A stretch of DNA of 64,000 nt, taken from contig JAWKWA010000024.1 in the NCBI GenBank assembly GCA_041397765.1, positions 4,136 through 68,135 on the forward strand, given 5' to 3'. The notes under the pieces were generated by a model. It did not search any database. It saw nothing but the letters and a program-made list of their open reading frames with translations, and was not told the DNA's origin. Positions 17,948-26,648 of this stretch are shown in pieces (within the stretch, counting starts at the first letter, position 1; every line of letters begins with the position of its first letter). Made by a program: the position numbers and the translations under genes. The stretch is from JAWKWA01 sp041397765. GTDB taxonomy: Bacteria > Pseudomonadota > Alphaproteobacteria > Rhizobiales > Hyphomicrobiaceae.

Positions 17948-18220
17948 ACGACCTGCTTGACCCGGCGGATATTGTTTTCCCCTAGAACGGACATCGATGG
18001 TGCCGCTCCAGCCATGCCGTGTGGCCGGCAGGCGCAGCACCGGATTGCGTCCATGCGTGCCCGTGCCGGCCTCGAGCGACATAAGCGCGGCGACAGGGAA
18101 GCGATCCGCGGAGGCGGTCAGTTGGGAGTTTCAGAGTTCCGGGAGCCCCGCAGGGACGACACCTCGACCGCGGTGTCGTGTCGGCTCCTGGATGAGTGAG
18201 GAAGGCAATAGGGCAAGGCG

Positions 18221-19942
18221 ATGACAAACTATGTGGGATCCGGCGCCGGCGACAAGATCGGCGGAACGGCCGGAGCCGACACCATATTCGGTCTCGACGG
18301 CAACGACACCATCTACGGTGGCGGTGGCAATGACGAGGCATTCGGTGGCGGCGGCAACGACTACGTGTCCGGCGATGCCGGCGACGACGTGATCTCGGGC
18401 GGCGTCGGCCTGCCCGGGCAGCTCAGCCTCGAGAAGATGGTGATGGCCGAGAGCTATCACGGCTCCGTCACCTTCAACGGCGAGACGGCGGGCTACGCAA
18501 ACACCCTCGGCATGTACAAGATCGATGCCAAGGGCAACATCTACGACGTGCAGGTGCTGTTCGCGAATGCCTCGCTCAAGGGCTCGGGCGGCGATCTCGT
18601 CGCCGACAAGAGCTCGGTCGCATTCGATGTGAAGGCCGGCGAGCGCATCGCCTTCTTCATCGTTCCGGATGCCTGGTCGACCTCCAAGAGCAACCAGAAG
18701 CTGCTCTCGGACCAGAAGGCGACCTGGTCGCTGGTCGATGGCGACGGCAAGTCCGGCAACGTCAATTCCGGCAAGGAGCTGCACCTCGTTCACAACAAGT
18801 CGGGCGAAACCATCGAGAGCGCGCACGGCTCCTCGGTCTATCACTCGGTCTTCGGCAAGAACGGCGGCCTCAACGCCGACAACACGCAGCATGCGTTCGG
18901 CTCGATCGACAAGGATGCGGGCACCGTCAAGATGGGGTTCGAGGACCTCTGGGGCGGCGGCGACAAGGACTATGACGACTCGATCTTCACGATCAACATC
19001 GGCAAGGCCAACGCCGAGGCGCTGAAGCCGTCGGGCTCGATCGAGACGCCTCCGGGCATCGACGACGACCAGCTCTTCGGTGGCGACGGCAACGACCGCA
19101 TCTACGGCATCAAGGGCAACGACCTGCTCGATGGCGGCAACGGCAACGACCAGCTCTTCGGCGGGTCGGGCCACGACACGCTCGTCGGCGGCGCCGGAGA
19201 TGACCGTCTCGACGGCGGCAAGGGCAATGACGACCTCGTTGGCGATGCGGGCCACGACTACCTGAAGGGCGGCGCCGGGCACGACGCGCTCGACGGCGGC
19301 GCCGGCAACGACAAGCTCTATGGCGGCTCCGGCGACGACTGGCTCGACGGTGGCGCCGGCGACGACTACGTGCATGGCGGCTCCGGCGACGACTGGGTGA
19401 TCGCCAGCGCCGGCAACGACACCTATATCGGTGGCGGCGGCAGCGACACGATCGACTTCTCGGGCATGGGCCGCAAGCTCACGCTCGATCTGTCGAAGAG
19501 CACGGCCAAGGCCGAGGGCACCTACACGCTGAAGAGCTTCGAGACCGTCATCGGTACGAGCTATGACGACGTGATCAAGGGCTCCAAGCGCGACGACGTG
19601 ATCGCCGGCGGCGATGGCGACGACCAGATCCGCGGGCTCGGCGGCGACGACCTGCTGACCGGCGGGCACGGTGCCGATGTGTTCGTGTTCACGCGCAAGG
19701 ATGCGGCGGCGGGCGTCGATACCGTCACCGACTTCAATGCCGACGAGGGTGACAGGCTCGACATCCACGACCTGCTGCACGGCGTGAAGAAGAGCGCCTG
19801 GGTCGAGTTCATCGAGCTCGACGACAAGAAGGCCGGCACCGAGGTCTCGGTGGTGGTCGAGGGCAAGTCGGTCGAGGTGGTGATGCTCGCCGATGTGCAC
19901 GATCTGTCCGTCAAGGACTTCATGCACGACTTCATGCTGTGA
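18221..19942 (+). CDS. Secreted DUF4114/RTX calcium-binding protein
   Basis: A 573-residue acidic protein without N-terminal signal peptide. RTX nonapeptides (GGxGxDxxx) occur near the N-terminus (about 15-65) and in a main array (about 285-400), with more at about 460-490. Between them lies a DUF4114-like domain (about 70-265) with the signature MGFEDLWGGGDKDYDDSIF. The C-terminus ends in KDFMHDFML, a hydrophobic type I secretion-like tail. Calcium should fold the repeats after export by an ABC-type secretion system not found in this window. Its place in an alginate-like locus suggests a matrix protein or polymer-binding adhesin; no mannuronan epimerase module was seen. Confidence 0.85.
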   Translation: MTNYVGSGAGDKIGGTAGADTIFGLDGNDTIYGGGGNDEAFGGGGNDYVSGDAGDDVISGGVGLPGQLSLEKMVMAESYHGSVTFNGETAGYANTLGMYKIDAKGNIYDVQVLFANASLKGSGGDLVADKSSVAFDVKAGERIAFFIVPDAWSTSKSNQKLLSDQKATWSLVDGDGKSGNVNSGKELHLVHNKSGETIESAHGSSVYHSVFGKNGGLNADNTQHAFGSIDKDAGTVKMGFEDLWGGGDKDYDDSIFTINIGKANAEALKPSGSIETPPGIDDDQLFGGDGNDRIYGIKGNDLLDGGNGNDQLFGGSGHDTLVGGAGDDRLDGGKGNDDLVGDAGHDYLKGGAGHDALDGGAGNDKLYGGSGDDWLDGGAGDDYVHGGSGDDWVIASAGNDTYIGGGGSDTIDFSGMGRKLTLDLSKSTAKAEGTYTLKSFETVIGTSYDDVIKGSKRDDVIAGGDGDDQIRGLGGDDLLTGGHGADVFVFTRKDAAAGVDTVTDFNADEGDRLDIHDLLHGVKKSAWVEFIELDDKKAGTEVSVVVEGKSVEVVMLADVHDLSVKDFMHDFML

Positions 19943-19953
19943 GACGAGGGCAA

Positions 19954-19980
19954 CGTCGGCCGTAACCCTTGCGGCCGACG
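19954..19980 (+). terminator. Hairpin after RTX gene
   Basis: CGTCGGCCG and CGGCCGACG form a perfect 9-bp stem with a 9-nt loop, 11 bp after the RTX stop codon. It lacks a U-tract; a terminator or mRNA-stabilising hairpin is likely. Confidence 0.5.
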
Positions 19981-20208
19981 CCGCCCGGGTCCGGTACGCC
20001 GGGCCCCACACATGAGAGACAGCAACGGGCGGTCGCGGCACATGCCGCTGCCGCCCATCGCATGCCGAGAAGCCTTCTTTCCGGCACGCACCAGCGCTAT
20101 GGCCTGCGCACCGCATGCCGGCATCGCGAAGCGGCTCGGCATTGGCGAGAGACCCGCATCACGCAGTCAGGGCGGCCGTCGCGTCCGCACCGTCCCGGGA
20201 GGCACGAC

Positions 20209-21066
20209 ATGCCGAAGCGTCCCAGCGCGACCTTCCGCAAGACCGCGATGCTCGCCGCCACGCTGCTGCTTTCGGCCGCAAGCGAGGCCGGTGCCGGCCC
20301 GGCGAGCCCGTGCGCGGGCCGCTACGGTGCCATGACCGCGTTCCCGCCCGTCTCGGGCGACGCGCGTCCCAAGGACGCCGAGGACATCCTGACGCTGCTC
20401 GACGGCAAGGCCTGGGGCGTGCGCGAGCGCGTCACGCTGACCTCGCCGGAGGGCGCACCCTCGCCCTATGTGCTCGAGGTCGCGATCCCCAAGGGCTCGA
20501 TCAATCCGGGCAACGAGATGGCGCCCCGCGGCGGCATGGGGTTCCGTTGGCGCGCCGGCGTTCCTGCCGATGCGAGGGCGGCCTGCCTCGCCTATCAGCT
20601 CTGGCTGCCGCAGGATTTCGACTTCAATCTCGGCGGCAAGCTGCCGGGCATCTTCGGGGGAACGGGCCCCTCGGGGGGCGAGCTCGCCGACGGCGTCGGC
20701 GGGTTCTCGGTCCGGCTGATGTGGCGCAAGGGCGGGGCGGGCGAGGTCTATGCCTATGTGCCGGGCCATCCCGACAAGCGGGGACGCAGCATCGACCGCG
20801 GCGCCTTCGTCTTCCCGCGCGGGCGCTGGATCCGCATCGAGGAGGAGGTCGTCCTCAACACGCCGGGCCGGGCCGACGGCGAGCTCAGGCTGTGGATCGA
20901 CGGCCATCTGCGGATCGCGCATTCCGACATGATCTACCGCGTCGTGCCGAGCCTCGGCATCGACGGGGTGTTCGTCGACGTCTTCTATGGCGGCAAGGAG
21001 CCGGAATGGGCGGCGCCGAAGGACACGATCGTCCGCTTCTCGCCCTTCGCGCTCGGCTGGCGGTGA
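20209..21066 (+). CDS. Polysaccharide lyase, PL14-like (alginate/glucuronan lyase)
   Basis: A 285-residue exported protein. Residues 1-26 form a signal peptide (KTAMLAATLLLSAASEAGAG). The mature part has signatures I recognise from family PL14 lyases: GFRWRA, GGKLPGIFGG, FSVRLMWRKGG, AYVPGHPD and WIRIEEEVVLNTPG. Such enzymes cleave uronic-acid polymers by beta-elimination. It is the last gene of the alginate-like locus and could trim nascent polymer in the periplasm, as AlgL does in Pseudomonas, or release matrix. The GGGAGG ribosome site fixes the start. Substrate specificity is inferred from family and context. Confidence 0.8.
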   Translation: MPKRPSATFRKTAMLAATLLLSAASEAGAGPASPCAGRYGAMTAFPPVSGDARPKDAEDILTLLDGKAWGVRERVTLTSPEGAPSPYVLEVAIPKGSINPGNEMAPRGGMGFRWRAGVPADARAACLAYQLWLPQDFDFNLGGKLPGIFGGTGPSGGELADGVGGFSVRLMWRKGGAGEVYAYVPGHPDKRGRSIDRGAFVFPRGRWIRIEEEVVLNTPGRADGELRLWIDGHLRIAHSDMIYRVVPSLGIDGVFVDVFYGGKEPEWAAPKDTIVRFSPFALGWR

Positions 21067-21088
21067 GGCCGCCGGCGTCTTGCGACGG

Positions 21089-22033
21089 TCAGTGCCGCTC
21101 CGGCGGGGAGGCTGGCCCGGTGACCGGGGGACCGATCCGCCAGTCCGGTCCGCGCTGGAAGATCGCCTCCAGATGGGCGATGAAGGTGCGGACCCGCGCG
21201 GGCACGTGCCGGCTCGGCGGGAAGACGGCGTGGATGCCGAGCGTCCCGGCCTGATAGTCGGCGAGGAGCTCGACGAGCCGGCCCGCGCGGATGGCGCGAT
21301 GGACGATGAAGTCGGGCTGCAGGATGAGGCCGAGCCCGTCGGCCGCCATCTCGACCATCGCATCGCCATTGTTGCAGACGAGCCGGCTCTTCACCGGGAT
21401 CTCGACCGCACCCTGCGGCCCCTGGAAGCGCCAGCGGCCGCGCAGGGCGCCATAGGCATAGCCGAGCAATTCATGGCGGGTCAGGTCCTCGGGGCGCCCG
21501 GGGGTGCCGCGGGCCACGACATAGCCGGGCGAGGCGCAGAGCAGCATGCGGCTGGTCGCCAGTCGCCGCTGGCGCAGCGTCGAATCGGCCAGCACGCCGA
21601 TCCGGATCGCCAGATCATAGCCCTCGTCGACCAGGTCGACGACGCGGTCGTTCAAGGTGAGCTCGATCGCGACCTCGGGATAGAGCTCGCAATAGGCCCG
21701 CAGGTGGGGCGCGATGTGATGGGTCCCGAAGGACATCGGGGCATTGATCCGCAGCGTGCCGGACGGCGTCAGCGACTGGTGGGCGGCTTCGCGGTCCGCC
21801 TCGCCGACTAGGCCGACGATCTGGCGCGCCCGCTCGGCATAGATCTCGCCGGTGCTGGTCGGGCTGAGGCGCCGGGTGGTCCGGTTGAGCAGGCGCACGC
21901 CCAGATGCGCCTCGAGATCGGCGATATGCTTGGACGTCATGGTGCGCGACAGGCCGAGCCGGCTGGCGGCGGCGGCGAAGCTGCCTTCCTCGACGACGGC
22001 GACGAGTACGGCGAGGGAACGAAGCTGGTCCAT
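21089..22033 (-). CDS. LysR-family transcriptional regulator
   Basis: A 314-residue LTTR. The N-terminal winged helix-turn-helix (about 1-60) is clear: LRSLAVLVAVVEEGSFAAAASRLGLSRTMTSKHIADLEAHLGVRLLNR in overlapping pieces. The effector domain is about 90-295. It is divergent from the doxX-dioxygenase pair, the usual arrangement for a regulator of the neighbouring operon. A perfect 15-bp palindrome touches the region just before its start codon, and no Shine-Dalgarno is visible there, which suggests tight autoregulation. The inducer is unknown; an aromatic or quinone-type compound would fit the targets. Confidence 0.9.
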   Translation of the reverse strand: MDQLRSLAVLVAVVEEGSFAAAASRLGLSRTMTSKHIADLEAHLGVRLLNRTTRRLSPTSTGEIYAERARQIVGLVGEADREAAHQSLTPSGTLRINAPMSFGTHHIAPHLRAYCELYPEVAIELTLNDRVVDLVDEGYDLAIRIGVLADSTLRQRRLATSRMLLCASPGYVVARGTPGRPEDLTRHELLGYAYGALRGRWRFQGPQGAVEIPVKSRLVCNNGDAMVEMAADGLGLILQPDFIVHRAIRAGRLVELLADYQAGTLGIHAVFPPSRHVPARVRTFIAHLEAIFQRGPDWRIGPPVTGPASPPERH

Positions 22034-22035
22034 GA

Positions 22036-22050
22036 GATTATCCGATAATC
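22036..22050. promoter_or_regulatory. Perfect palindrome in lysR-doxX divergent region
   Basis: GATTATC-C-GATAATC is a perfect 15-bp palindrome (7+1+7) ending 2 bp before the lysR start codon. It occupies the ribosome-binding and leader region of lysR, so a protein bound here would repress lysR. Spacing from doxX (134 bp) also allows action on the divergent promoter. Confidence 0.5.
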
Positions 22051-22183
22051 CGGGACAGTCTGTGCCCCTGATAGCGGATTGTTTCGCCCTCGCAAATAGC
22101 TAGCTCTATGGCATCGGGGAGAGCTGGCACGGACCGGACGCCCCGCACCAACAACGATCGACCAGCCACCAGCGAGGCTCCTG

Positions 22184-22576
22184 ATGAACTCCCTCTCCCT
22201 TTCCACCCATGGCCATGCGCTCCTGCGCATTGCGCTCGGCGTGATGACACTGGCGCACGGGCTCCTGAAGGTGCTCGTCTTCACGGTTCCCGGCACCGTC
22301 GCCTTCTTCCAGTCGATCGGCTATCCGGGCTTTCTCGCCTATCTCGTCATCGCGGCGGAGATCGTCGGCGGCCTGATGCTGATCGCCGGCGTCTACACCC
22401 GCTATGTCGCGATCGCCCTGGTGCCGGTGCTGATCGGCGCGACGCTCGTCCACCTGCCAAATGGCTGGCTGTTTTCCAGCGCCAATGGCGGATGGGAGTA
22501 TCCTGCTTTCTGGACCGTGGCGCTCATCGTGCAGGCCATGGTCGGCAGCGGCACCGCCGCCGTGAAGCCGGACTGA
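22184..22576 (+). CDS. DoxX-family membrane protein
   Basis: A 130-residue protein with four predicted membrane helices (about 12-35, 48-72, 78-95 and 103-122). The GHALLRIALGVMTLAHGLLK start and the FFQSIGYPGFLAYLVIAAEIVGGLMLI segment are typical of the DoxX/YphA family of quinone- or redox-linked membrane proteins. It lies between the divergent LysR regulator and a LigB-type dioxygenase, a common trio. Family known, reaction not known. Confidence 0.85.
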   Translation: MNSLSLSTHGHALLRIALGVMTLAHGLLKVLVFTVPGTVAFFQSIGYPGFLAYLVIAAEIVGGLMLIAGVYTRYVAIALVPVLIGATLVHLPNGWLFSSANGGWEYPAFWTVALIVQAMVGSGTAAVKPD

Positions 22577-22665
22577 AGCGGACGGCTGCCCGTCCCCTCC
22601 TGCCGGGGCGGGGCGGGCGGCCGTGCGCCATTCCACGGCCGCGCCCCTCGAAAGGAGACGGACCC

Positions 22666-23457
22666 ATGTCCAGCCCACTTCCCGCGATCTTCCTGTCGCA
22701 CGGCTCGCCGATGCTGGCCCTCGACGGCAGCGCGGCTCATCATTTCCTCAAGGACTATGCGCGGGAGATCCCGCGGCCGAAGGCGATCCTCGTCGCCTCG
22801 GCCCATTGGGCGACGGCGCGGCCGGCGGTGTCGGCGGTCGCGGCGCCGCGGACCATCCACGACTTCGGCGGTTTCCCACGGGCGCTGTTCGAGATGACCT
22901 ATCCGGCGCCGGGGGCTCCCTGGCTCGCCGAGCGCACGGCCGGCCTCCTTGGCGAGGCGGGCATCGCGGCGGACATCGATCCGGCGCGCGGCCTCGACCA
23001 TGGCGCGTGGGTGCCGTTGAAGCTGCTCTACCGGGATGCCGATGTGCCGGTTACGCAGCTCTCGATCCAGCCGCATCTGGGGCCGGATCACCATCTTGCG
23101 GTCGGCCGGGCCTTGCGCCCCTTGCGCGACGAAGGGGTGCTGATCGTCGGTTCCGGGGCCGTCACGCACAATCTCGAGGCCTTCTTCACGGGCCGGTTCG
23201 AGATGGACTCGACCGCACCCGACTGGGTGACAGCCTTCGCCGAGTGGCTCGCCGACCGGATCGCGGCCGGGGATACCGAGGCGCTGCTCGACTACCGATC
23301 CACCGCCCCCTTCGGTGCCCGGAACCATCCGACCGACGAGCACCTGCTGCCGCTCTATGTGGCGCTCGGGGCGGCCTCGGATGGCACGCATGGCGCGCGG
23401 GTGCATCAGAGCAGCGCCTATGGGGTGATCGCCATGGACGCCTACGCCTTCGCCTGA
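22666..23457 (+). CDS. ygiD: Class III extradiol dioxygenase (DODA/YgiD-type, LigB superfamily)
   Basis: A 263-residue LigB-superfamily enzyme, closest in style to 4,5-DOPA dioxygenase YgiD. Iron and active-site histidines are in place: FLSHGSPMLA near the start, SAHWATARP at about 46, GLDHGAWVPL at about 110, GSGAVTHNLEAF at about 160, and HPTDEHLLPLYVALGA near 225. It probably opens catecholic rings next to a hydroxyl with one non-haem Fe(II). The AAAGGAG site supports the start. Expressed with doxX (89-bp gap) and probably controlled by the adjacent LysR protein. Confidence 0.88.
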   Translation: MSSPLPAIFLSHGSPMLALDGSAAHHFLKDYAREIPRPKAILVASAHWATARPAVSAVAAPRTIHDFGGFPRALFEMTYPAPGAPWLAERTAGLLGEAGIAADIDPARGLDHGAWVPLKLLYRDADVPVTQLSIQPHLGPDHHLAVGRALRPLRDEGVLIVGSGAVTHNLEAFFTGRFEMDSTAPDWVTAFAEWLADRIAAGDTEALLDYRSTAPFGARNHPTDEHLLPLYVALGAASDGTHGARVHQSSAYGVIAMDAYAFA

Positions 23458-23573
23458 ATGGCCTTGCCTACAGGGGCATGCCGGCGCCTTTCCCGAGGAT
23501 GGCAGCCACGCTGCCCTCCGTCCGCCGCACAGGATCGGCTAGACTGATCCTCCGCTTCAGACGGAGGTGATTC

Positions 23574-25181
23574 GTGGCCGATCCACAGCTTGCGAGAAAG
23601 AGCCAGCGCAACGTCGCCGAGCTGACCGTCTCGGAGCTTGCGAGCGGCATCAAGCGCACGCTCGAGGACAGCTACGGGCATGTCCGGCTGCGCGGCGAGG
23701 TGTCGGGCTATCGAGGGGCCCATTCGTCCGGGCACTGCTATTTCTCGCTGAAGGACGACAAGGCCAAGATCGACGCGGTGGTGTGGCGCGGCGTCTTCCA
23801 GTCGCTGCGCTTCAAGCCGGAGGAAGGGCTCGAGGTGATCGTCACCGGCAAGGTGACCACCTATCCCGGCTCGTCGAAATACCAGATCGTCGTCGAGAGC
23901 CTCGAGCCGGCCGGTGCCGGCGCGCTGATGGCGCTCCTCGAGGAGCGCAAGAGGAAGCTCGCCGCCGAAGGCCTGTTCGACGAGGCCCGCAAGAAGCCGC
24001 TGCCGTTCCTGCCGGCGGTGGTCGGTATCGTGACCTCGCCGACCGGTGCGGTGATCCGCGACATGCTGCACGGCTTTGCCGAGCGATTTCCGACGCGCGT
24101 CGTGGTGTGGCCGGTCCGGGTGCAGGGCGAGAGCTCGGCCGGCGAGGTGGCAGCCGCCGTCCGCGGTTTCAACGCGCTCGATGCCGGCGGGGCCATTCCC
24201 CGGCCGGATTTGCTGATCGTCGCCCGTGGCGGTGGCAGCCTCGAGGATCTGTGGGGCTTCAACGAGGAGATCGTGGTCCGGGCCGTCGCCGAGAGCGCGA
24301 TCCCGGTCATCTCGGCCGTCGGCCACGAGACCGACTGGACGCTGATCGATCTCGTCGCCGATGCGCGGGCGCCGACGCCGACCAAGGCGGCGGAATGGGC
24401 GGTGCCGAAGCATTCCGAGCTGATGGAGCGCATGGCGGAGCTGGCCGGGCGGCTGCGCCTCGCCGCCCGTCGCCGGCTCGAAGGCGAGCGGCAGGCACTG
24501 ACGGGGCTCGCCCGGGCGCTGCCACGCCCGCTCGATCTCGTCATGCTGCCGCGCCAGCGGCTCGATGGCGCGAGCGGCCGGCTACCGCGCGCGCTCTCGG
24601 CCAACATCCAGGCACACGCCAATCGCTTCGCGAGGCTCTCGGGCCGGTTCGCGCCCGGCCTCGTGACGGTGCGGCTCGCCCGTGCCGGCGACCGGCTGGA
24701 GACGTTGCGGCGGTTCGCTGCCCAGTCGCTGTCGCACATGGCCGAGCAGCGCCGCGCCCGGCTCGAGCGCGCGAGCGTCCGGCTGAAACCCCAGACGGTG
24801 CTGGCGGAGTTGCGCCGCTCAGGGGTGCGGGTGGCGGAGCTGGAAGGCCGGGCACGGATCGCCATCGACGGGCTCATCGGCCAGAGGCGGCGGCTGATCG
24901 AGGGGCAGGCGCAGATGTTGCGCTCGCTCAGCTATCAGAGCGTGCTCGGACGCGGCTTTGCGATCGTACGCGACGGGGCGAGCGGGAAAATGGTTCGCGC
25001 CGCGACCGCGACCACCGTGGGTCAGGCGCTGGAGATCGAGCTCGCCGACGGGCGGGTCGGTGCGCGGGTCACCGGCGGGGAGGGCAGCCGGCCGCCGCGC
25101 GAGGCTGAAGGCGCGACGCCAGGTCCGGCCCGCGAGAAGCCCAAACGGTCGCCCGGTGGTGGACAAGGCTCGCTCTTTTAG
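23574..25181 (+). CDS. xseA: Exodeoxyribonuclease VII large subunit
   Basis: A 535-residue XseA starting with GTG behind an ACGGAGGTG ribosome site. The N-terminal OB-fold (about 15-115, with VRLRGEVSGYRGAHSSGHCYFSLKDD) binds DNA. The catalytic domain is recognised by GIVTSPTGAVIRDMLHG, ARGGGSLEDLWGFNEE and SAVGHETDWTLIDLVADARAPTP in overlapping parts, followed by the long helical region and the late RGFAIV motif. With XseB (not in the window) it degrades single-stranded DNA. A low-complexity C-terminal tail is present. Identification secure. Confidence 0.96.
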   Translation: MADPQLARKSQRNVAELTVSELASGIKRTLEDSYGHVRLRGEVSGYRGAHSSGHCYFSLKDDKAKIDAVVWRGVFQSLRFKPEEGLEVIVTGKVTTYPGSSKYQIVVESLEPAGAGALMALLEERKRKLAAEGLFDEARKKPLPFLPAVVGIVTSPTGAVIRDMLHGFAERFPTRVVVWPVRVQGESSAGEVAAAVRGFNALDAGGAIPRPDLLIVARGGGSLEDLWGFNEEIVVRAVAESAIPVISAVGHETDWTLIDLVADARAPTPTKAAEWAVPKHSELMERMAELAGRLRLAARRRLEGERQALTGLARALPRPLDLVMLPRQRLDGASGRLPRALSANIQAHANRFARLSGRFAPGLVTVRLARAGDRLETLRRFAAQSLSHMAEQRRARLERASVRLKPQTVLAELRRSGVRVAELEGRARIAIDGLIGQRRRLIEGQAQMLRSLSYQSVLGRGFAIVRDGASGKMVRAATATTVGQALEIELADGRVGARVTGGEGSRPPREAEGATPGPAREKPKRSPGGGQGSLF

Positions 25182-25265
25182 CGATTGTCTTGTGCAAGGC
25201 CATTCCATTCCGCCGGCGCAGCCGGCCGGAGCCTCTATTCCCCGAACAGGACACGCCCGATCGCC

Positions 25266-25502
25266 ATGAACCAGTTCGAGAAAGTCATGGGATTGAAGGC
25301 CGAGGCGCGGGTGCGGTTCCTCGACGGCGAGTTCCAGGTGCAGAGCACGGGCGACTATGTGCGCTGCGCCGTCACCGGCAAGCCGATCCCGCTCGCGGAC
25401 CTGAAATACTGGAGTGTCGCCCGTCAGGAGGCCTACGCCTCGGCGGCGATCGCCTTCCAGCGCTATCGGGAGCTCAGAGCTGCCGAGGGCCGCGACGCCT
25501 GA
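25266..25502 (+). CDS. DUF2093-family protein
   Basis: A 78-residue protein with the compact pattern of the alphaproteobacterial DUF2093 family: VRFLDGEFQVQSTGDYVRCAV then GKPIPLADLKYWSVARQEAY. The single pair of positions around C40 and the W suggest a small zinc-ribbon-like or beta-hairpin fold, but no function is known. It follows xseA by 84 bp, an association common in Rhizobiales, and converges on rpsP. The start at 25266 matches the family; the frame is open upstream to 25185. Confidence 0.85.
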   Translation: MNQFEKVMGLKAEARVRFLDGEFQVQSTGDYVRCAVTGKPIPLADLKYWSVARQEAYASAAIAFQRYRELRAAEGRDA

Positions 25503-25696
25503 ACGGCAGCGCCGGCGATCTGCCACGGTTTGCTCGTCGGCAATATGCTCGTCCGCAACCTGCCCGCCTCACGAACATTATCGGGCCGGCGGCCTAGCCG
25601 GCTGCCTCGTCGCTACCAGTCTGCGATGTGGCTTCAGTCCCCGTCCGGCGCACCCGGCCGGACCACGCGAGGTGTCCGGCCAGGGGCGGCGCGACA

Positions 25697-26062
25697 TCAC
25701 TCGGCGGCGGGCGCCTCGGCAGCCTCGGCCGCCTTCTTGGCCTTGGCCTCGGCGCGCTCGACGGCCTTCTTCTTGGGCTTCATCTTCTCGGGATTGTTGC
25801 TGGCCGTGCGCTTCATCAGGCCGGCCTTGTCGAGAAAGCGGGCGACGCGGTCGGTCGGCTGAGCACCGACGGACAGCCAATGCTTGGCGCGCTCGACATC
25901 GAGCTTGACCCGGTCGGCATGATCGTCGGGCAGGATCGGATTGAAGGCGCCGATCTTCTCGATGAAGTTGCCGTCGCGCGGGCCGCGCGCCTCGGCGATG
26001 ACGATGCGGTAGTAGGGACGCTTTTTCGAGCCGCCACGGGCGAGCCGGATCTTCAGGGACAT
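25697..26062 (-). CDS. rpsP: Small ribosomal subunit protein bS16
   Basis: A 121-residue bS16 with the standard MSLKIRLARGGSKKRPYYRI start, RDGNFIEKIGAFNPI and a basic, Ala-rich C-terminal extension (KKKAVERAEAKAKKAAEAAEAPAAE) typical of alphaproteobacteria. A GGAGTGAAC site precedes the ATG. It lies downstream of ffh and a GNAT gene. The partners rimM, trmD and rplS that usually follow rpsP are absent; the next gene downstream is on the opposite strand. Confidence 0.96.
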   Translation of the reverse strand: MSLKIRLARGGSKKRPYYRIVIAEARGPRDGNFIEKIGAFNPILPDDHADRVKLDVERAKHWLSVGAQPTDRVARFLDKAGLMKRTASNNPEKMKPKKKAVERAEAKAKKAAEAAEAPAAE

Positions 26063-26132
26063 GTCGTTCACTCCGTCGTTTGATGTGCTGGAATTCTCTG
26101 AACTGATCGAGGTGATGCTTTCCAGGCCACTC

Positions 26133-26648
26133 TCAGTCGTCCGCCACCGGATGCCGATAGACGATCGCCTGCCAGTCGCCGAAATCATGGTTGCCGTCCG
26201 CCCGTGCCCCGATCCGCTCGGCGAGCCGGCGTGAGGGCAGGTTGGCGGCCTTGATGTAGCTGACGAGCGCGCCGAGGCCGAACCGTGCTCTCGCCTCGGC
26301 GCGGACCCGGCGAGCCGCTTCGGCCGCAAAGCCCTGGCCGTGGTGCCGGCGCAGGAGCCCCCAGCCGATCTCGATCTCGGGGAACTCGGGCGGAGACCAA
26401 AGGGCACAGAAGCCAATGCCTTCGCCGGATTGCCGGTGCTCGATGGCGAAAGGACCGAAACCGCGCAACGTCCAATGGCCGATCCAGGAAGCCATGCGCC
26501 GCCAGACCTCGGCGGGAGCCTGCCGGCCGCCGAGGAACTCCGCCGTCACCGGATCGCCGTAGATGGCCGCGAGCCAGGAGAGGTCGCGCTCGGCAAAGCC
26601 GCGCAGCACCAGCCGGTCGGTCACGAGCTCGGGCACGGCGAGGCTCAT
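26133..26648 (-). CDS. GNAT-family N-acetyltransferase
   Basis: A 171-residue RimJ/RimL-type acetyltransferase. It shows the N-terminal TDRLVLRGFAERDL strand-helix, the GIGFCALW and EIEIGWGLLRRHHGQGFAAEA acetyl-CoA region (Q/RxxGxG/A variant HHGQGFA) and the late LPSRRLAERIGARADG segment. Its ATG overlaps the ffh stop codon by 4 bp (ATGA), so translation is coupled to ffh. The acceptor could be a protein N-terminus, an amino group on a small molecule or a ribosomal protein; the position between ffh and rpsP is suggestive only. Confidence 0.88.
   Translation of the reverse strand: MSLAVPELVTDRLVLRGFAERDLSWLAAIYGDPVTAEFLGGRQAPAEVWRRMASWIGHWTLRGFGPFAIEHRQSGEGIGFCALWSPPEFPEIEIGWGLLRRHHGQGFAAEAARRVRAEARARFGLGALVSYIKAANLPSRRLAERIGARADGNHDFGDWQAIVYRHPVADD

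Larger units (their letters stand above)
17798..18220. other. 423-bp intergenic region
   Basis: No convincing gene. It holds a strong hairpin (17826-17855), a 13-bp motif (17935-17947) and an AT-richer stretch (17930-17990) with TTGACC at 17957 but no well-spaced -10. It is probably the terminator of algD and the promoter of the RTX gene. Confidence 0.6.

Noticed and set aside
17957..17988. Promoter TTGACC/TAGAAC before the RTX gene
   Set aside because: The spacer is 20 bp and the -10 is poor; not listed as a feature.
18131..20116. Minus-strand frame of 661 codons opposite the RTX gene
   Set aside because: Low-complexity V/A/I repeats are the antisense image of RTX nonapeptide codons.
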